Assembly (NCBI GenBank): GCA_000237975.1
Contig: CP003179.1
Span: forward strand, 372,001 to 436,000
Direction: 5' to 3'
Source: Sulfobacillus acidophilus DSM 10332
Lineage (GTDB): Bacteria; Bacillota; Sulfobacillia; Sulfobacillales; Sulfobacillaceae
DNA: 64,000 nt
Shown here: positions 24,148 to 33,507 of the stretch, piece after piece
How positions within the stretch are numbered: position 1 is the stretch's first letter
Layout: every line of letters starts with the position of its first letter
Made by a program: the position numbers and the translations under genes
Notes under the pieces: generated by a model
The model's database searches: none
What the model was told of the DNA's origin: nothing
The model's input: only the letters and a program-made list of their open reading frames with translations

Positions 24148-26841
24148 ATGATGACCATATCGCCAATCACGAACGCGGGATCGGCCAGCAAGTATTTCGA
24201 GGGGGTGTCGGCTACCGACCGGGAGATTGATCCGTCAACGGGCGCGGTCCGCTATTTTGCCGAATCGGGTGAGCCGCCGGGCCGATGGAGAGGACATGCG
24301 GCGTCCTTGGGTCGGCCGGGTGGCGATATCGTCAAAGCGGGCGAACTCGAACGGTTGCTGAACGGCCAGCATCCAGAAAGTGGGGAATCACTGGTCCAGA
24401 CGCAGGCGGGTAAGTCGCACCGGCCGGGGTGGGACCTCACCTTTTCGAGCCCCAAATCCGTATCCGCGGTGTGGGCGGCAGCCGACCCGGAACTGCGAGC
24501 CGCTATCGAGAGAGCCCACGAGGCGGCGGTGCAAGCGGCGTTTGATTATTTGCAAGCGAATGCGGCCTACACCCGCCGCGGAAAAGGCGGGACGGAACTA
24601 GAACGGGTCCAGCTGATCGGCATCGAGTATCAGCACAGCACCAGCCGGGCGCAAGATCCGCACCTCCATTCGCACTTGTTGATCGCCAACGTTGCTCAAC
24701 GTTCCGACGGCACCTGGGGTACCTTGGAATCCCGACCGATGTTTCAGCATCGCATGGCGGCGGGAAGTTTGTACCAATCGGAACTTGCGGCGCGCCTTCG
24801 GGACATGGGGTTCGAGATCGTCAAAGGCCGGGGCGGAACGTTTGAGATCGACGGGGTACCCGGCGACCTCAAAAAGCTCTGGTCCGGGCGGCACGAGCAG
24901 ATGGAGGCTAACGGCGCCACCGGGCAATCGCGGGAAGCCGAGCGTGCATTCTTGGAGGGTCGGCCTGAAAAAGGGAAAATCCATCGTCCGTCCTTGTTTG
25001 CTAAGTGGGGGGCGGAAGCCGCCGCCCATGGGTTGGATCCCGTCAAAATCCGGACCGAACTGATGCGGGGACGGATCCAGTCGGCCGAACCGCTGGAATG
25101 GGCGCAAATCCGTGAACGGCTTACGGCCGACCGGAGTACGTTTCGGCGCGAGGACGTCATTCGGCAAGTCGCCACCGCGTCGTACGGCCAATATTCCGCG
25201 CAACAATTGCAGGCGCTTGTCGATGCCGCGTTGACGCAATCGGAAAGCGGCTTCGTCCGGTTGGGATCGGACGACCGAGGGGAGTTTTACACCACGGTCG
25301 AACATCTAGAACGTGAGAAACGGATGCTGTCGGCGATGGGCCGGCTGGCGGCGTCAACGACCCATGCGGCCGACGTTCGGGCTGTGGAACGAGCCATCAG
25401 CAAGGACCGTGGGGGCTGGAAGCTATCCGACGAACAAGCCCAAGCCGTACGGGCGCTGGCTGGTGGTAGCCGGATTGCTACCACCAGGGGGGCCGCCGGG
25501 ACCGGGAAAACCACGTCCATGATCGCGCTCAAAGAAGCGTATGAGTCGTCGGGGTACAAACTCCTCGGGGCAACGATTAGCAATCAAGCCGCGCAGGTGT
25601 TGGAAAAAGAATCGGGGATTACCTCGATGAGCGTCGCCAAGCTGTTGTACGAGCTAGCGTCGGCAGAAGAAAAATCCGAGACGATGGCCCGGATGCAATG
25701 GGCCGAGCAAGAGGAAGCGAAAGCCCGTCAAGCGGCCGACCGCGGTGAAGAGTACGAACCGAAACCGTTTCCTGGGATGGGGGTAGCCGACGCCGTGTTT
25801 GAGCGGGTGTTTCCGGCCAAAGCCAAAAAAGATGCCATTACGCTGGACGAGCGAACCATTGTCATTGTTGACGAGGCCGGGATGGTGGATACGCCGCAGC
25901 TCGCCCAATTGATCGAACACGTGGAGCGGAGCGGGGCAAAGATTGTCCTAATCGGCGATGAGCGACAGATCCAAGCTGTGGGGGCCGGGGGCGGATTCCA
26001 AGCCGCCCGGCAGATTACGCGACAGGTCGGAGGGGATGCAGAATTGACGGAGGTGAGGCGCCAAAAAGTGGCATGGCAACGAGAAGCCGCAGAACAAATC
26101 TCGTTGGGTCAAGCCCGCGAGGCCTTACAGATGTACGAGCGGGAGGGTCGCTTGCATACAGCCGACGGCCCCGAAGAAGCGGCGCGAGAGCTCGTGCAGG
26201 ATTGGATACGAGATCGGCTGCAAGACAAGGCGGCTAGTCAACTCATCATTGCGAGTTCGCACGCCCAAGGGGCCGTACTCAACCACCTAGCGCAGGAGAC
26301 TTTACGGTCTCACGGGATGCTCGGTCCGTTGGTCGCCGAGGGGCTCAGCACCGCCCGGCAAGGGAAGCACGATTTGTACGTCGGTGACGAAATTCGCTTC
26401 ATCAAAAACGCCAAAAAACAAGGCTGGATCAACGGGGATCGCGGCACGGTCATCGGCATGGGGCCAGCCGGGCAGATTCGGGTGCGGTTGGAGGAGTCCG
26501 GTCAAGTCGTGGAGTTCGATCCGCGTCAGTACCGGCATTGGCAGCTGGCGTACGCCAGCACGGCGCACAAAAGTCAGGGGTCCACGGTTGACCGGGCGTA
26601 CTATCTATTGTCGAGCGGCGACCACCGGGAGCTCGGGTACGTCGCTGCCAGCCGTCACAAACAGGATCTTCGGCTTTATGTCGATCAGAGCGTCTATGAG
26701 GCGAAGTCTGACAGGGACCAGCTCATCCAAGAGATCGCGCGGTCGTTGGCTAAGTCCGACCGAAAGGAAATCGCGCTGTCGTTGGCGGCCAAAGCCGGGT
26801 CAGATCGAGTCCAAGACCACGACACCGGCCACAGTCGATGA
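24148..26841 (+). CDS. MOBF-type relaxase-helicase (TrwC/TraI family)
   Basis: An 897-residue conjugative relaxase. The N-terminal domain (1-270) has the candidate catalytic tyrosine Tyr16 (SASKYFEG) and the histidine cluster H172-L-H174-S-H176 (QDPHLHSHLLIAN) that binds the metal. It should nick oriT and stay linked to the 5' end. The second half is a RecD/TraI-like helicase with Walker A GAAGTGKT (Lys454), VIVDEAGMVD and the C-terminal AYASTAHKSQGSTVDRAY. GGAGGTGATC precedes the ATG. The coupling-protein gene follows 31 bases later. The reading frame is intact and full length. Confidence 0.92.
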   Translation: MMTISPITNAGSASKYFEGVSATDREIDPSTGAVRYFAESGEPPGRWRGHAASLGRPGGDIVKAGELERLLNGQHPESGESLVQTQAGKSHRPGWDLTFSSPKSVSAVWAAADPELRAAIERAHEAAVQAAFDYLQANAAYTRRGKGGTELERVQLIGIEYQHSTSRAQDPHLHSHLLIANVAQRSDGTWGTLESRPMFQHRMAAGSLYQSELAARLRDMGFEIVKGRGGTFEIDGVPGDLKKLWSGRHEQMEANGATGQSREAERAFLEGRPEKGKIHRPSLFAKWGAEAAAHGLDPVKIRTELMRGRIQSAEPLEWAQIRERLTADRSTFRREDVIRQVATASYGQYSAQQLQALVDAALTQSESGFVRLGSDDRGEFYTTVEHLEREKRMLSAMGRLAASTTHAADVRAVERAISKDRGGWKLSDEQAQAVRALAGGSRIATTRGAAGTGKTTSMIALKEAYESSGYKLLGATISNQAAQVLEKESGITSMSVAKLLYELASAEEKSETMARMQWAEQEEAKARQAADRGEEYEPKPFPGMGVADAVFERVFPAKAKKDAITLDERTIVIVDEAGMVDTPQLAQLIEHVERSGAKIVLIGDERQIQAVGAGGGFQAARQITRQVGGDAELTEVRRQKVAWQREAAEQISLGQAREALQMYEREGRLHTADGPEEAARELVQDWIRDRLQDKAASQLIIASSHAQGAVLNHLAQETLRSHGMLGPLVAEGLSTARQGKHDLYVGDEIRFIKNAKKQGWINGDRGTVIGMGPAGQIRVRLEESGQVVEFDPRQYRHWQLAYASTAHKSQGSTVDRAYYLLSSGDHRELGYVAASRHKQDLRLYVDQSVYEAKSDRDQLIQEIARSLAKSDRKEIALSLAAKAGSDRVQDHDTGHSR

Positions 26842-26872
26842 CCTGTTGTGTTTACCCGAAGGAGGTGCCGAA

Positions 26873-27157
26873 ATGGCGCAAAGTGTCTCACATGGATCAG
26901 CCCGTCTCCTGCATTTTCCGTCGGGATCGGGCCTCGACTGGGGGCGGCGGTTACGCCGCACCCCGCATTGGGTGTTAGGTAGCAGTTGGTCGCAGCCGGT
27001 TGGTCTGTCCACCTGGCCGACCGGGCGAAACTGGCTCATCTTGGGGCCGCCTCGGAGCGGCAAGGGCGCGAGTTTCTTTGTTCCGTCGCTCTTGTCGGCC
27101 CCCGAGCAACCGGAGCCGCGGCCGTCGGTCATTGTGACGGATCCCAAAGGAGAGCTC
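26873..27157 (+). CDS. VirD4/TraG coupling protein, exon 1 (residues 1-95)
   Basis: First exon of the type IV coupling protein, which pumps the relaxase-DNA complex towards the mating channel. It contains Walker A GPPRSGKGAS (Lys64) and ends in the family's conserved VTDPKGEL. The reading frame is then broken by the group II intron. Joining GAGCTC at 27152-27157 to TATCGC at 29860 gives DPKGEL-YRYLAISR in frame, the expected family sequence. GGAGGTGCCGAA precedes the ATG. No long N-terminal membrane anchor is visible, unlike many VirD4 proteins. Without splicing only a 103-residue stub would be made. Confidence 0.88.
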
Positions 27158-27870
27158 GTGCGCGTTGTTCCTACACAGCGCTAAGGAGTAATCCTTAACT
27201 AAAAGTAGGCAGTGGAACCCCACTGAACTGTATCTCTGAACTGGCATCTGCAACGATGCCCTCGTGAGAGGATGCTCACGACGAAGCTCTCAAGGTGCGA
27301 CAGGCAAGATAGGGATGTGTGACAGCGATTCTTGTCTGAAGCTCGCTAACCAGCGCCATAAAGTCCCACCGGGATACTAAAGCGCCAGAGGCCATAAAAT
27401 TGCCATGCCGACTCACCAGAAACCTGCGTTCTAACAGCTCGTAACCTTTGCTAGCCAGCAATGGCTAGACCCTTCGGGGCTGAAAGACGGTGCAACTTTG
27501 GAGTTCGAGAAGCACTGGGGCACACCCGTAGCGGGTGCTCGCACGGTCTGCACCCATCATCCTAAAGACCAAGCTCTTTCACGGGCCAAAGCAGGCGGCT
27601 ACCGCAATATGCAAGGCAAGGAGATACGGTACAACGGAACCCGACGAGGTGAGCGGACATCACCGCAATGACCCGATAATCCGCAGGAAATGGCGGGTTT
27701 GAAACGTTGGGGGCAGCAGCCCGTAGTAGTCCGCGGCGGGGAAAGCCCGCCACACGGCGAAGGGGCATAGTCTAGGACATTGGACATTGACAGAAACAGC
27801 ACGACCGGGAAGCCGATGCGCAAACCTGACTAATCCATGTTCACTCAACCTACCGAAAGGGGGTGGTGCC

Positions 27871-29766
27871 ATGGCTCACGAATCGGTCAACCTCGTGACA
27901 TCAGAAGCCGCATTTCGACGCCTACAAGACCAACTGTATGCGACGACCCGGCAAGCTTTGGAACGGCATGACTTGCCGCGCTTCAAAGGCTTGCTGGAGA
28001 TTGCCCAAAGTGAGGCCGTGATTCTCACGGCCATCCATAAAATCAAAAGCAATCACGGACAGCATACAGCGGGTAGTGATGGGCAAGTCATGTCGGAGAT
28101 TCTTCAGCAACAGTATCCTGACATCATCCAACGGGTTCAGTCAGCCCTTCACCACTACGAACCGCAGCTTCTGCGGCGCGTATGGATTCCCAAACCGGGA
28201 AAGGCAGAAAAGCGCCCATTAGGTATACCCGCGATGATCGATCGCATTGTGCAAGAAATCCTGAGGAGCATCCTAGAACCCATCATGGAAGCTCAATTCT
28301 TTGAGCACTCCTACGGATTTCGCCCGATGCGCGACGCGCATCAAGCCTTGGCGCGCACGACGAACCTGGTGCACGACACCGGTTATCACTGGATTGTGGA
28401 AGGCGACATTAAAGGGTGTTTTGACAACATCCCGCACGGCAAGCTCCTCAAGCAACTGTGGCATATGGGGATACGAGATCGGCGCATTTTGATGATTATC
28501 AAACAGATGCTCAAGGCCGGAATCCTTCATGAAGCGCCACACGTTGACCAAGGCACCCCACAGGGCGGAATTCTCTCGCCCTTGCTCGCCAATGTCTACC
28601 TTCACAAGCTTGACCAGTGGGTAACCCGCGAATGGGAGGCCAAGCGCACGCGATTTCCATACAAGAAGCGGAGAATCCGCCTCGAAGCGCTTCAAGAGCG
28701 TTCGCGCCTCAAACCGGCATATTTCGTGCGATATGCCGATGACTGGATACTGATTACGGACTGCAAAGCTCATGCCGTGGCCTGGAAACAGCGCATCGCC
28801 CAATACTTGGACCAAAATCTGAGCCTGACCCTGAGTCAGGACAAAACCAAGATTACCAACGTGCGCCGTCAATCCATTCACTTTCTGGGCTTCCAGTTCA
28901 AGCTAAAATCCGGCAAGAGTCGGACCGGGTACGTCACCGTCACTCGGCCCGACGCCAAACGACTCCGAGACAAGGTCGTAGACATCCGACGAGAATTACG
29001 CCAGTTACGGCGGTATCAGGGCAAGGCTTTGTGCCATGCCATCAACGTCGTCAACAGCAAAATCGTCGGACTGAACAATTACTACCAAGTGGCCTCGATG
29101 GTAAATCCGGACTGCCGCCGCTATGCGGACTCGTTAGCCCGGACCGCGCACCGCGCATTGGTCCGGGCACTGGGAAACCGCAAAACCGCACGCAATCTCT
29201 GGACTCCGGCCCATACCGTGCATAATCTGACGGAGCGCCATGCGGACTTTACCAAAGCCATTCCGACCGTGGAATACGAGGGCTTGCGGTTGGGCGTCAC
29301 CAACCTCGCCTTTGTGCGGTGGACGGAACCCAAGCTCAAGCGCCCCGCCGAATGTCCCTACACGGTCAAAGGACGTAATCTCTACGACACACGCACGGGC
29401 CACAAGTTACAACAGGCGCGGGATGACCCCGGCATGAACCTGACCTTGTCAGCCATGATTGCCTTTGGGAAAACCCATCCTCGATACAACTTCGAGTACC
29501 TGTTGAATCGGGCCTACGCGTACAATCGCGACCAACGGATATGCCGTATTTGTGCACAGGTCGTCTTACCGGCCCACCTGCACATGCACCATATTGACCC
29601 CTCCAAACCACTGGACGAGGTCAACAAGGTGGCCAATCTGGCAACCATGCACCGCAATTGTCATCAACGAGTTCATGACGGCCAGCCTCATTCGGAACTG
29701 GGCGCGAAACCGTGGCGGAAAATGCGTCACTACAGGCAATTGCTGAATCTGTCAACGACAAACTAG
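27871..29766 (+). CDS. ltrA: Group II intron maturase / reverse transcriptase with HNH domain
   Basis: A 631-residue intron-encoded protein that promotes splicing and target-primed reverse transcription. RT motifs are complete, including the catalytic YADD box (VRYADDWILIT), GTPQGGILSPLLANVYL and FLGFQFKLKSGKSR. The maturase X region spans roughly residues 370-470. The C-terminal endonuclease is the CRIC...HMHHIDP...NLATMHRNCHQRVH HNH motif. ATG 27871 was chosen for its GAAAGGGGGTGG site; longer reading into the ribozyme region is unlikely. No frameshift or stop is seen, so the intron should be mobile. Confidence 0.93.
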   Translation: MAHESVNLVTSEAAFRRLQDQLYATTRQALERHDLPRFKGLLEIAQSEAVILTAIHKIKSNHGQHTAGSDGQVMSEILQQQYPDIIQRVQSALHHYEPQLLRRVWIPKPGKAEKRPLGIPAMIDRIVQEILRSILEPIMEAQFFEHSYGFRPMRDAHQALARTTNLVHDTGYHWIVEGDIKGCFDNIPHGKLLKQLWHMGIRDRRILMIIKQMLKAGILHEAPHVDQGTPQGGILSPLLANVYLHKLDQWVTREWEAKRTRFPYKKRRIRLEALQERSRLKPAYFVRYADDWILITDCKAHAVAWKQRIAQYLDQNLSLTLSQDKTKITNVRRQSIHFLGFQFKLKSGKSRTGYVTVTRPDAKRLRDKVVDIRRELRQLRRYQGKALCHAINVVNSKIVGLNNYYQVASMVNPDCRRYADSLARTAHRALVRALGNRKTARNLWTPAHTVHNLTERHADFTKAIPTVEYEGLRLGVTNLAFVRWTEPKLKRPAECPYTVKGRNLYDTRTGHKLQQARDDPGMNLTLSAMIAFGKTHPRYNFEYLLNRAYAYNRDQRICRICAQVVLPAHLHMHHIDPSKPLDEVNKVANLATMHRNCHQRVHDGQPHSELGAKPWRKMRHYRQLLNLSTTN

Positions 29767-29773
29767 ATGGAAC

Positions 29774-29803
29774 GCCGTGTGCGGTGAAAGCCGCACGCAC
29801 GGT
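29774..29803 (+). ncRNA. Group II intron domain V
   Basis: A CGC-started hairpin, GCCGTGTGCGG-TGAAAG-CCGCACGCACGGT, with the GNRA-like loop and a two-base bulge expected of domain V, eight bases after the maturase stop. Domain VI (GCGGGGGAAAAG...CTCCCGGGG) follows. Confidence 0.8.
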
Positions 29804-29859
29804 GTGAAGCGGGGGAAAAGAAGTAGTCCTCCCGGGGCAACCCGCGGACGAACCTTACC

Positions 29860-31218
29860 TATCGCTATCTGGCGATTAGTCGCAGTCGGCTAGAGGTGGC
29901 GGGCTATAAAATCCACGTGATTGCGTTCGATCGGCCGGACCTTTCCGATGGGTTCGGCCCGTTACCATGGCTTCAGTCGGATCAGTTCGGTGGCGTGGAC
30001 TATGGTGCCGCACAACATTTGTCCCTAACCGTGGTACCTGAAAACCCGAACGAGAAGGACCCTTTTTGGAGCAACGCGGCCCGGACGATTGTGGCGTCGG
30101 CGGCGGTCCTCGCGTATCGGGTTGGCGGCACGTTCGCTGACGCGTTGGGCTTGGCATATCAGTTGGCTCTCGAAGCCGACAGCGAATTACCCCAACGGAT
30201 TGCGGCGCTCAGAACGGTCGATCCTTGGGCCGCGGCCCAGTTGCAAGGCCTGGCACGCGCATTGGCGGGCGACCGTAAGCTAGCCGGCAACATCGGGGCG
30301 GATCTGATTGCCAGGTTTTCGAGCTGGACCACGCCAGCCATGTTGAGCATCTTTTCGCGACCCGGATTTGCCTTGCCGGACGTATTGGACGGGCCTGAGC
30401 CGCACGCGGTGTTTCTATTAGCCGCGTCCCACCACAGCGCCCAGCAGGCGGTCGTCATTGCGTCGGCGATTGCGTCCGCTCATCGGATCCAACGCCGGGC
30501 GAATCGCCTATCCCGTCCGCTGTGGTTCTTATTGGACGAATTTGGAAATGTTGGTCATTTGCCAAACATTCTGGACGCCTTGACGACGTTGCCGGGGGCG
30601 GGGGTCTCCGTTGCCATCGGTTTGCAGTCCGTTGCGCAAATGGAAGCCGTGTATGGCGAATCAGCGGCCACCGTGGCGCTGGAGGCGCTGCACGGGTTCA
30701 CGGCGTTTCCGGGATTGGGATACGATTCGGCCCAATGGGTGTCGGATCGGCTCGGGCAGTCCACGGTCACTACCTGGTCCCGGAGCACCGCCGCCGATAA
30801 CACGCGTCAATGGACGCGGGGCGAGCACCAACGGCCGGTGCTCATGTCCGATGAGGTCTCGCGAATCCGCATCGGGTCGGCCGTTGTCCAGCGTTCGGGG
30901 TATCCGGGGCTCATGATCCAAACGCGGCCGTACTACGCGAATCGCCGGTATGCCGCGGAAGCGGCCGTCGCCAATCCGTCCCACCCGCAAATTGCCGCTC
31001 AGCTTAACCAGATGCGCCATCCGGTCATCGAACCGCCGGGGGCCTGGGATTTGGGCGAAGCGTTGCTGGAGCGGTTGTTACCCGAAGAGGAACCGGCCGA
31101 AACGCCGACGCCACCAGAGTTGGCAACGCCACCGGAGCCACCGGCCGCTCAGTCGATGCCGGATGAGGTAGACGCCGCCGATCTCAAATTTTTGCTGAAA
31201 GGGGGTGAGTCCGAATGA
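29860..31218 (+). CDS. VirD4/TraG coupling protein, exon 2 (residues 96-547)
   Basis: Second exon, 452 residues; the joined protein is 547 residues, within the family range. The Walker B acidic pair D321-E322 lies in LWFLLDEFGNVGHLPNI. The all-alpha and ring-contact region follows (DALTTLPGAGVSVAIGLQSVAQMEAVYG, the conserved Q-S region). The C-terminus is Pro/Glu-rich and acidic, ending DLKFLLKGGESE, a possible relaxosome contact. The stop overlaps the next start (ATGA). The protein should form the hexameric inner-membrane motor, but no mating-channel genes accompany it. Confidence 0.88.
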   Translation, partial: YRYLAISRSRLEVAGYKIHVIAFDRPDLSDGFGPLPWLQSDQFGGVDYGAAQHLSLTVVPENPNEKDPFWSNAARTIVASAAVLAYRVGGTFADALGLAYQLALEADSELPQRIAALRTVDPWAAAQLQGLARALAGDRKLAGNIGADLIARFSSWTTPAMLSIFSRPGFALPDVLDGPEPHAVFLLAASHHSAQQAVVIASAIASAHRIQRRANRLSRPLWFLLDEFGNVGHLPNILDALTTLPGAGVSVAIGLQSVAQMEAVYGESAATVALEALHGFTAFPGLGYDSAQWVSDRLGQSTVTTWSRSTAADNTRQWTRGEHQRPVLMSDEVSRIRIGSAVVQRSGYPGLMIQTRPYYANRRYAAEAAVANPSHPQIAAQLNQMRHPVIEPPGAWDLGEALLERLLPEEEPAETPTPPELATPPEPPAAQSMPDEVDAADLKFLLKGGESE

Positions 31219-31421
31219 GTCTGGGATACTGGTCGAAAGTGGGTCTGTGGTTTGTGTTAGTGGTTCTACCGGGGTATACGTTAGGTCTCATCGCCGCCGC
31301 CCAAACCCATTCGTGGTGGATCGGGCTGCTTGTCTGTTGGATGGGCATCGAAGTCATTGGCCTACCGCTGTCGGATTGGATTTTACGCCGATGGCCGCAG
31401 TGGTACCCGTTTGCCCGGTAG
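31215..31421 (+). CDS. Two-helix membrane protein
   Basis: A 68-residue protein overlapping the coupling-protein stop by four bases (ATGA). Two hydrophobic helices are visible (VGLWFVLVVLPGYTLGLIAAA and SWWIGLLVCWMGIEVIGLPLS), ending in a basic tail. Translational coupling to the T4CP and lack of a membrane anchor in that protein suggest it might serve as a separate membrane partner. This is inference; no family is recognised. Confidence 0.6.
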   Translation: MSLGYWSKVGLWFVLVVLPGYTLGLIAAAQTHSWWIGLLVCWMGIEVIGLPLSDWILRRWPQWYPFAR

Positions 31422-31433
31422 GGTCCGTCTTAT

Positions 31434-31471
31434 CGCCCGGTCTCGTCGGAGGCCGGGCGGTTTTCTTTTTT
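31434..31471 (+). terminator. Terminator of the mobilisation operon
   Basis: CGCCCGG (31434-31440) and CCGGGCG (31453-31459) form the stem, followed by GTTTTCTTTTTT. Confidence 0.85.
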
Positions 31472-31516
31472 TGAGGGGCACTCGCCCATCAACTACCAAT
31501 TCAGGAGGGAACATCG

Positions 31517-32392
31517 ATGAAAATTTGGTCAAAGTCCGACACGGTCGCAGCGGTGATCGTCGGTGCCGCGGTCGGGATCGTCGGAGCCGGATATTACGCG
31601 TTCACGCAAACAGGGCATGCGGCGGTAGCCGCTCACCAGCCGTCTTCGGTCTCGCATCCGTTGGCGGAACCACATCCGGCCACTCCGGCCGAGATCCGCG
31701 CATTTGACGCCGTGGTTCGTCAAGCCGCCGGGCAAACCACGTTGCCCTACTTTGTGTTATCGGGAGCGGGGTCGTCGGCTCACGTCGAGGGGCCCTATCC
31801 GGGAGCGCAATTGGTGGTCCCGGCGATCTACCGCGTGCAGGTGAACGGAAACGCCGTCACGGAAACCGAGGCCCCGGGGAAGATAGGATACCAGGTGTCC
31901 CTTCCGGCCAGCCCGTCTAACACCTATGCTGAGTGGGCGCAGGTCGAAGTGGTGCCGCATCCGTTACATGCGAGTGGGTTTGCCGCGTATACGCCGTTGG
32001 ACGAGCCTGCGTTAATCGATATGAACGGCCAGCAAATTTCGTTGGCCTTGCCCGCGGTTGCCGGTCCACTCCACCCGGAGGCGGGCAGCGGGGGGAACGA
32101 GCCGTTGCCGGTGGCGGCCCAGGTGCGTGCCACCGCGCCGATTTTGTGGACGGGCGTCCCCGGTCAATTCAGCGAGTCGGTGTCTGTCGCGGCTGGTCAC
32201 ACGTACGGGGTCAGTTGGCCGGTCAGTCCGCAGGTGCCGATCTATGTCACTTACGTCACGTCCAGCCCGGCCGCGGCCCAAAAGCTCGCTGAGGCGCTCG
32301 CTTACCGTCCGGGCTATCTGGGGGCCTCGATGGCCTGGGAAACGGTCTCGGCCCAAGTGGCGCCGGCACCGGGAGGAGGGACCCGCGAATGA
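31517..32392 (+). CDS. Membrane-anchored exported protein, unrecognised
   Basis: A 291-residue protein with one N-terminal hydrophobic segment (TVAAVIVGAAVGIVGAGYYAF, residues 9-29) that acts as a signal anchor or signal peptide. The exported part is Ala/Pro/Val-rich and beta-prone, with no cysteines. Nothing resembles a VirB component or a known enzyme. GGAGGGAACATCG precedes the ATG. It overlaps the next gene by four bases. As part of a mobilisation element it may be a surface or exclusion protein; I cannot assign a role. Confidence 0.6.
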   Translation: MKIWSKSDTVAAVIVGAAVGIVGAGYYAFTQTGHAAVAAHQPSSVSHPLAEPHPATPAEIRAFDAVVRQAAGQTTLPYFVLSGAGSSAHVEGPYPGAQLVVPAIYRVQVNGNAVTETEAPGKIGYQVSLPASPSNTYAEWAQVEVVPHPLHASGFAAYTPLDEPALIDMNGQQISLALPAVAGPLHPEAGSGGNEPLPVAAQVRATAPILWTGVPGQFSESVSVAAGHTYGVSWPVSPQVPIYVTYVTSSPAAAQKLAEALAYRPGYLGASMAWETVSAQVAPAPGGGTRE

Positions 32393-33393
32393 TGCTGACC
32401 ATTTCGCCCGCCGTCGCCACGATGCCGCGGCCCCACCCGCTCACCGTCATGGTGAGCGGGCCACCGGGGATGCGGCTGATCCCTCATCTCGCCGCGGTCA
32501 CCGGGGCGCATTGGGAGGCTGTGTCCGCGGGCCGGATTACGCCGTCGGTGGTCCAGTTGAATCCAGAGGGGAGGGCGCGCGTGCGGTGGGTCCCACCGGC
32601 GTCCTTGCCGCCGGCCGAGTACGTGCTATCGTTCGTGCCCATCACAGGAGCGGCCAACCGGTTGCAGGTGTCCGCCGTACCTGGGGTGGCGATTTGGGTC
32701 GGCCATGCCGTGCCGCCAGCCGGTCGTCTGCGGGTGTCCGTGCCCTGGGTGGCCTGGTCGCCGGTGGTGTCCGCGCACGTGCGACTCATGGCGACCCGGC
32801 CTACATGGTGGGGGCCGACAGTTCGGGTGATGGGCCCTAGGGGCGGAACGGCGGTCGTTGAGGGCGAACGGAAGTTTATTTGCGAGGGGGCCGACTGGTC
32901 TATCTGGGCCGAGGTCGCCGGGTATCGGCTCACCCCGGCGGATGTTGCCACCATCTTAAGTGGAGGCGTTACCGAGCCGCGGGCGTTTGTGAGTCGGGCG
33001 GGCAAATCGTTTGCCGCCCGCCTTCGTCTGGATCCGGAACACGACGATCACGTGCAGTTGGTCTTTACGGAGCGACCGGTCGAGTACCTGCCCGATGCTA
33101 CGTGTCCCGTTGACGGGGCGCCGATTGTGATACGAGAGCGGGGGTATTCGTGCAGCCATCGGAACGCCGACGGCAGCTGGTGTCCGGTGGTGGTCTGGCG
33201 GGACATCATGGGGCATGAGGTCACGCCCGACGAAGCCCGGCAACTGCTGGCCGGCGAACCGGTCGGGCCGGTGGTGGGCCGCACCAAAAAAGGGGAGCCG
33301 GTGCGGGTTACGCTGCGGTTCGACCGGGATTCGGGCAAAGTGCGGGTCGCATACCCGGACAAAAATCGCCCAACCGCCGCAGACGCGTTTTGA
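32389..33393 (+). CDS. Protein with two topoisomerase-C-terminal-type repeats
   Basis: A 334-residue protein. Residues 1-150 are beta-rich and unrecognised. Residues 160-225 (KFICEGADWSIWAEVAGYRLTPADVATILSGG...GKSFAARLRL) and 235-325 (CPVDGAPIVIRERGYSCS...CPVVVWRDIMGHEVTPDEARQLLAGE...KKGEPVRVTLRF) resemble the repeat found at the C-terminus of topoisomerase III-like enzymes (Toprim_Crpt type). The second copy keeps three cysteines. No topoisomerase catalytic core is present. The repeat in isolation may bind DNA or a partner. Four-base overlap with the gene upstream suggests a shared transcript. Confidence 0.6.
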   Translation: MMLTISPAVATMPRPHPLTVMVSGPPGMRLIPHLAAVTGAHWEAVSAGRITPSVVQLNPEGRARVRWVPPASLPPAEYVLSFVPITGAANRLQVSAVPGVAIWVGHAVPPAGRLRVSVPWVAWSPVVSAHVRLMATRPTWWGPTVRVMGPRGGTAVVEGERKFICEGADWSIWAEVAGYRLTPADVATILSGGVTEPRAFVSRAGKSFAARLRLDPEHDDHVQLVFTERPVEYLPDATCPVDGAPIVIRERGYSCSHRNADGSWCPVVVWRDIMGHEVTPDEARQLLAGEPVGPVVGRTKKGEPVRVTLRFDRDSGKVRVAYPDKNRPTAADAF

Positions 33394-33507
33394 GGCCCTT
33401 TCTCGCGATTTGGGCGAGGGGGTCGGTAGGACAAGACCTGCCGGCCTCCCAAAGCCCGTTCTGGGGCCTCCCAATGCGTCGTTTTTTCTCACCAAGGAGG
33501 GAGTCGT

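Larger units (their letters stand above)
27158..29859 (+). mobile_element. Group II intron inserted in the coupling-protein gene
   Basis: About 2.7 kb. The 5' end reads GTGCG, the group II consensus. A long structured region (27158-27870) with no real gene represents ribozyme domains I-III, and the maturase sits in domain IV. Domain V is at 29774-29803 and domain VI ends close to 29859. One C at each junction is shared, so the boundaries could each shift by one base with the same spliced product. The host exons fit perfectly in frame. It is on the coding strand of its host, as required for splicing. Confidence 0.9.

Noticed and set aside
27158-27870. Several short frames on both strands in the intron 5' region
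   Set aside because: This is the folded ribozyme part (domains I-III) of the group II intron; frames there are incidental.
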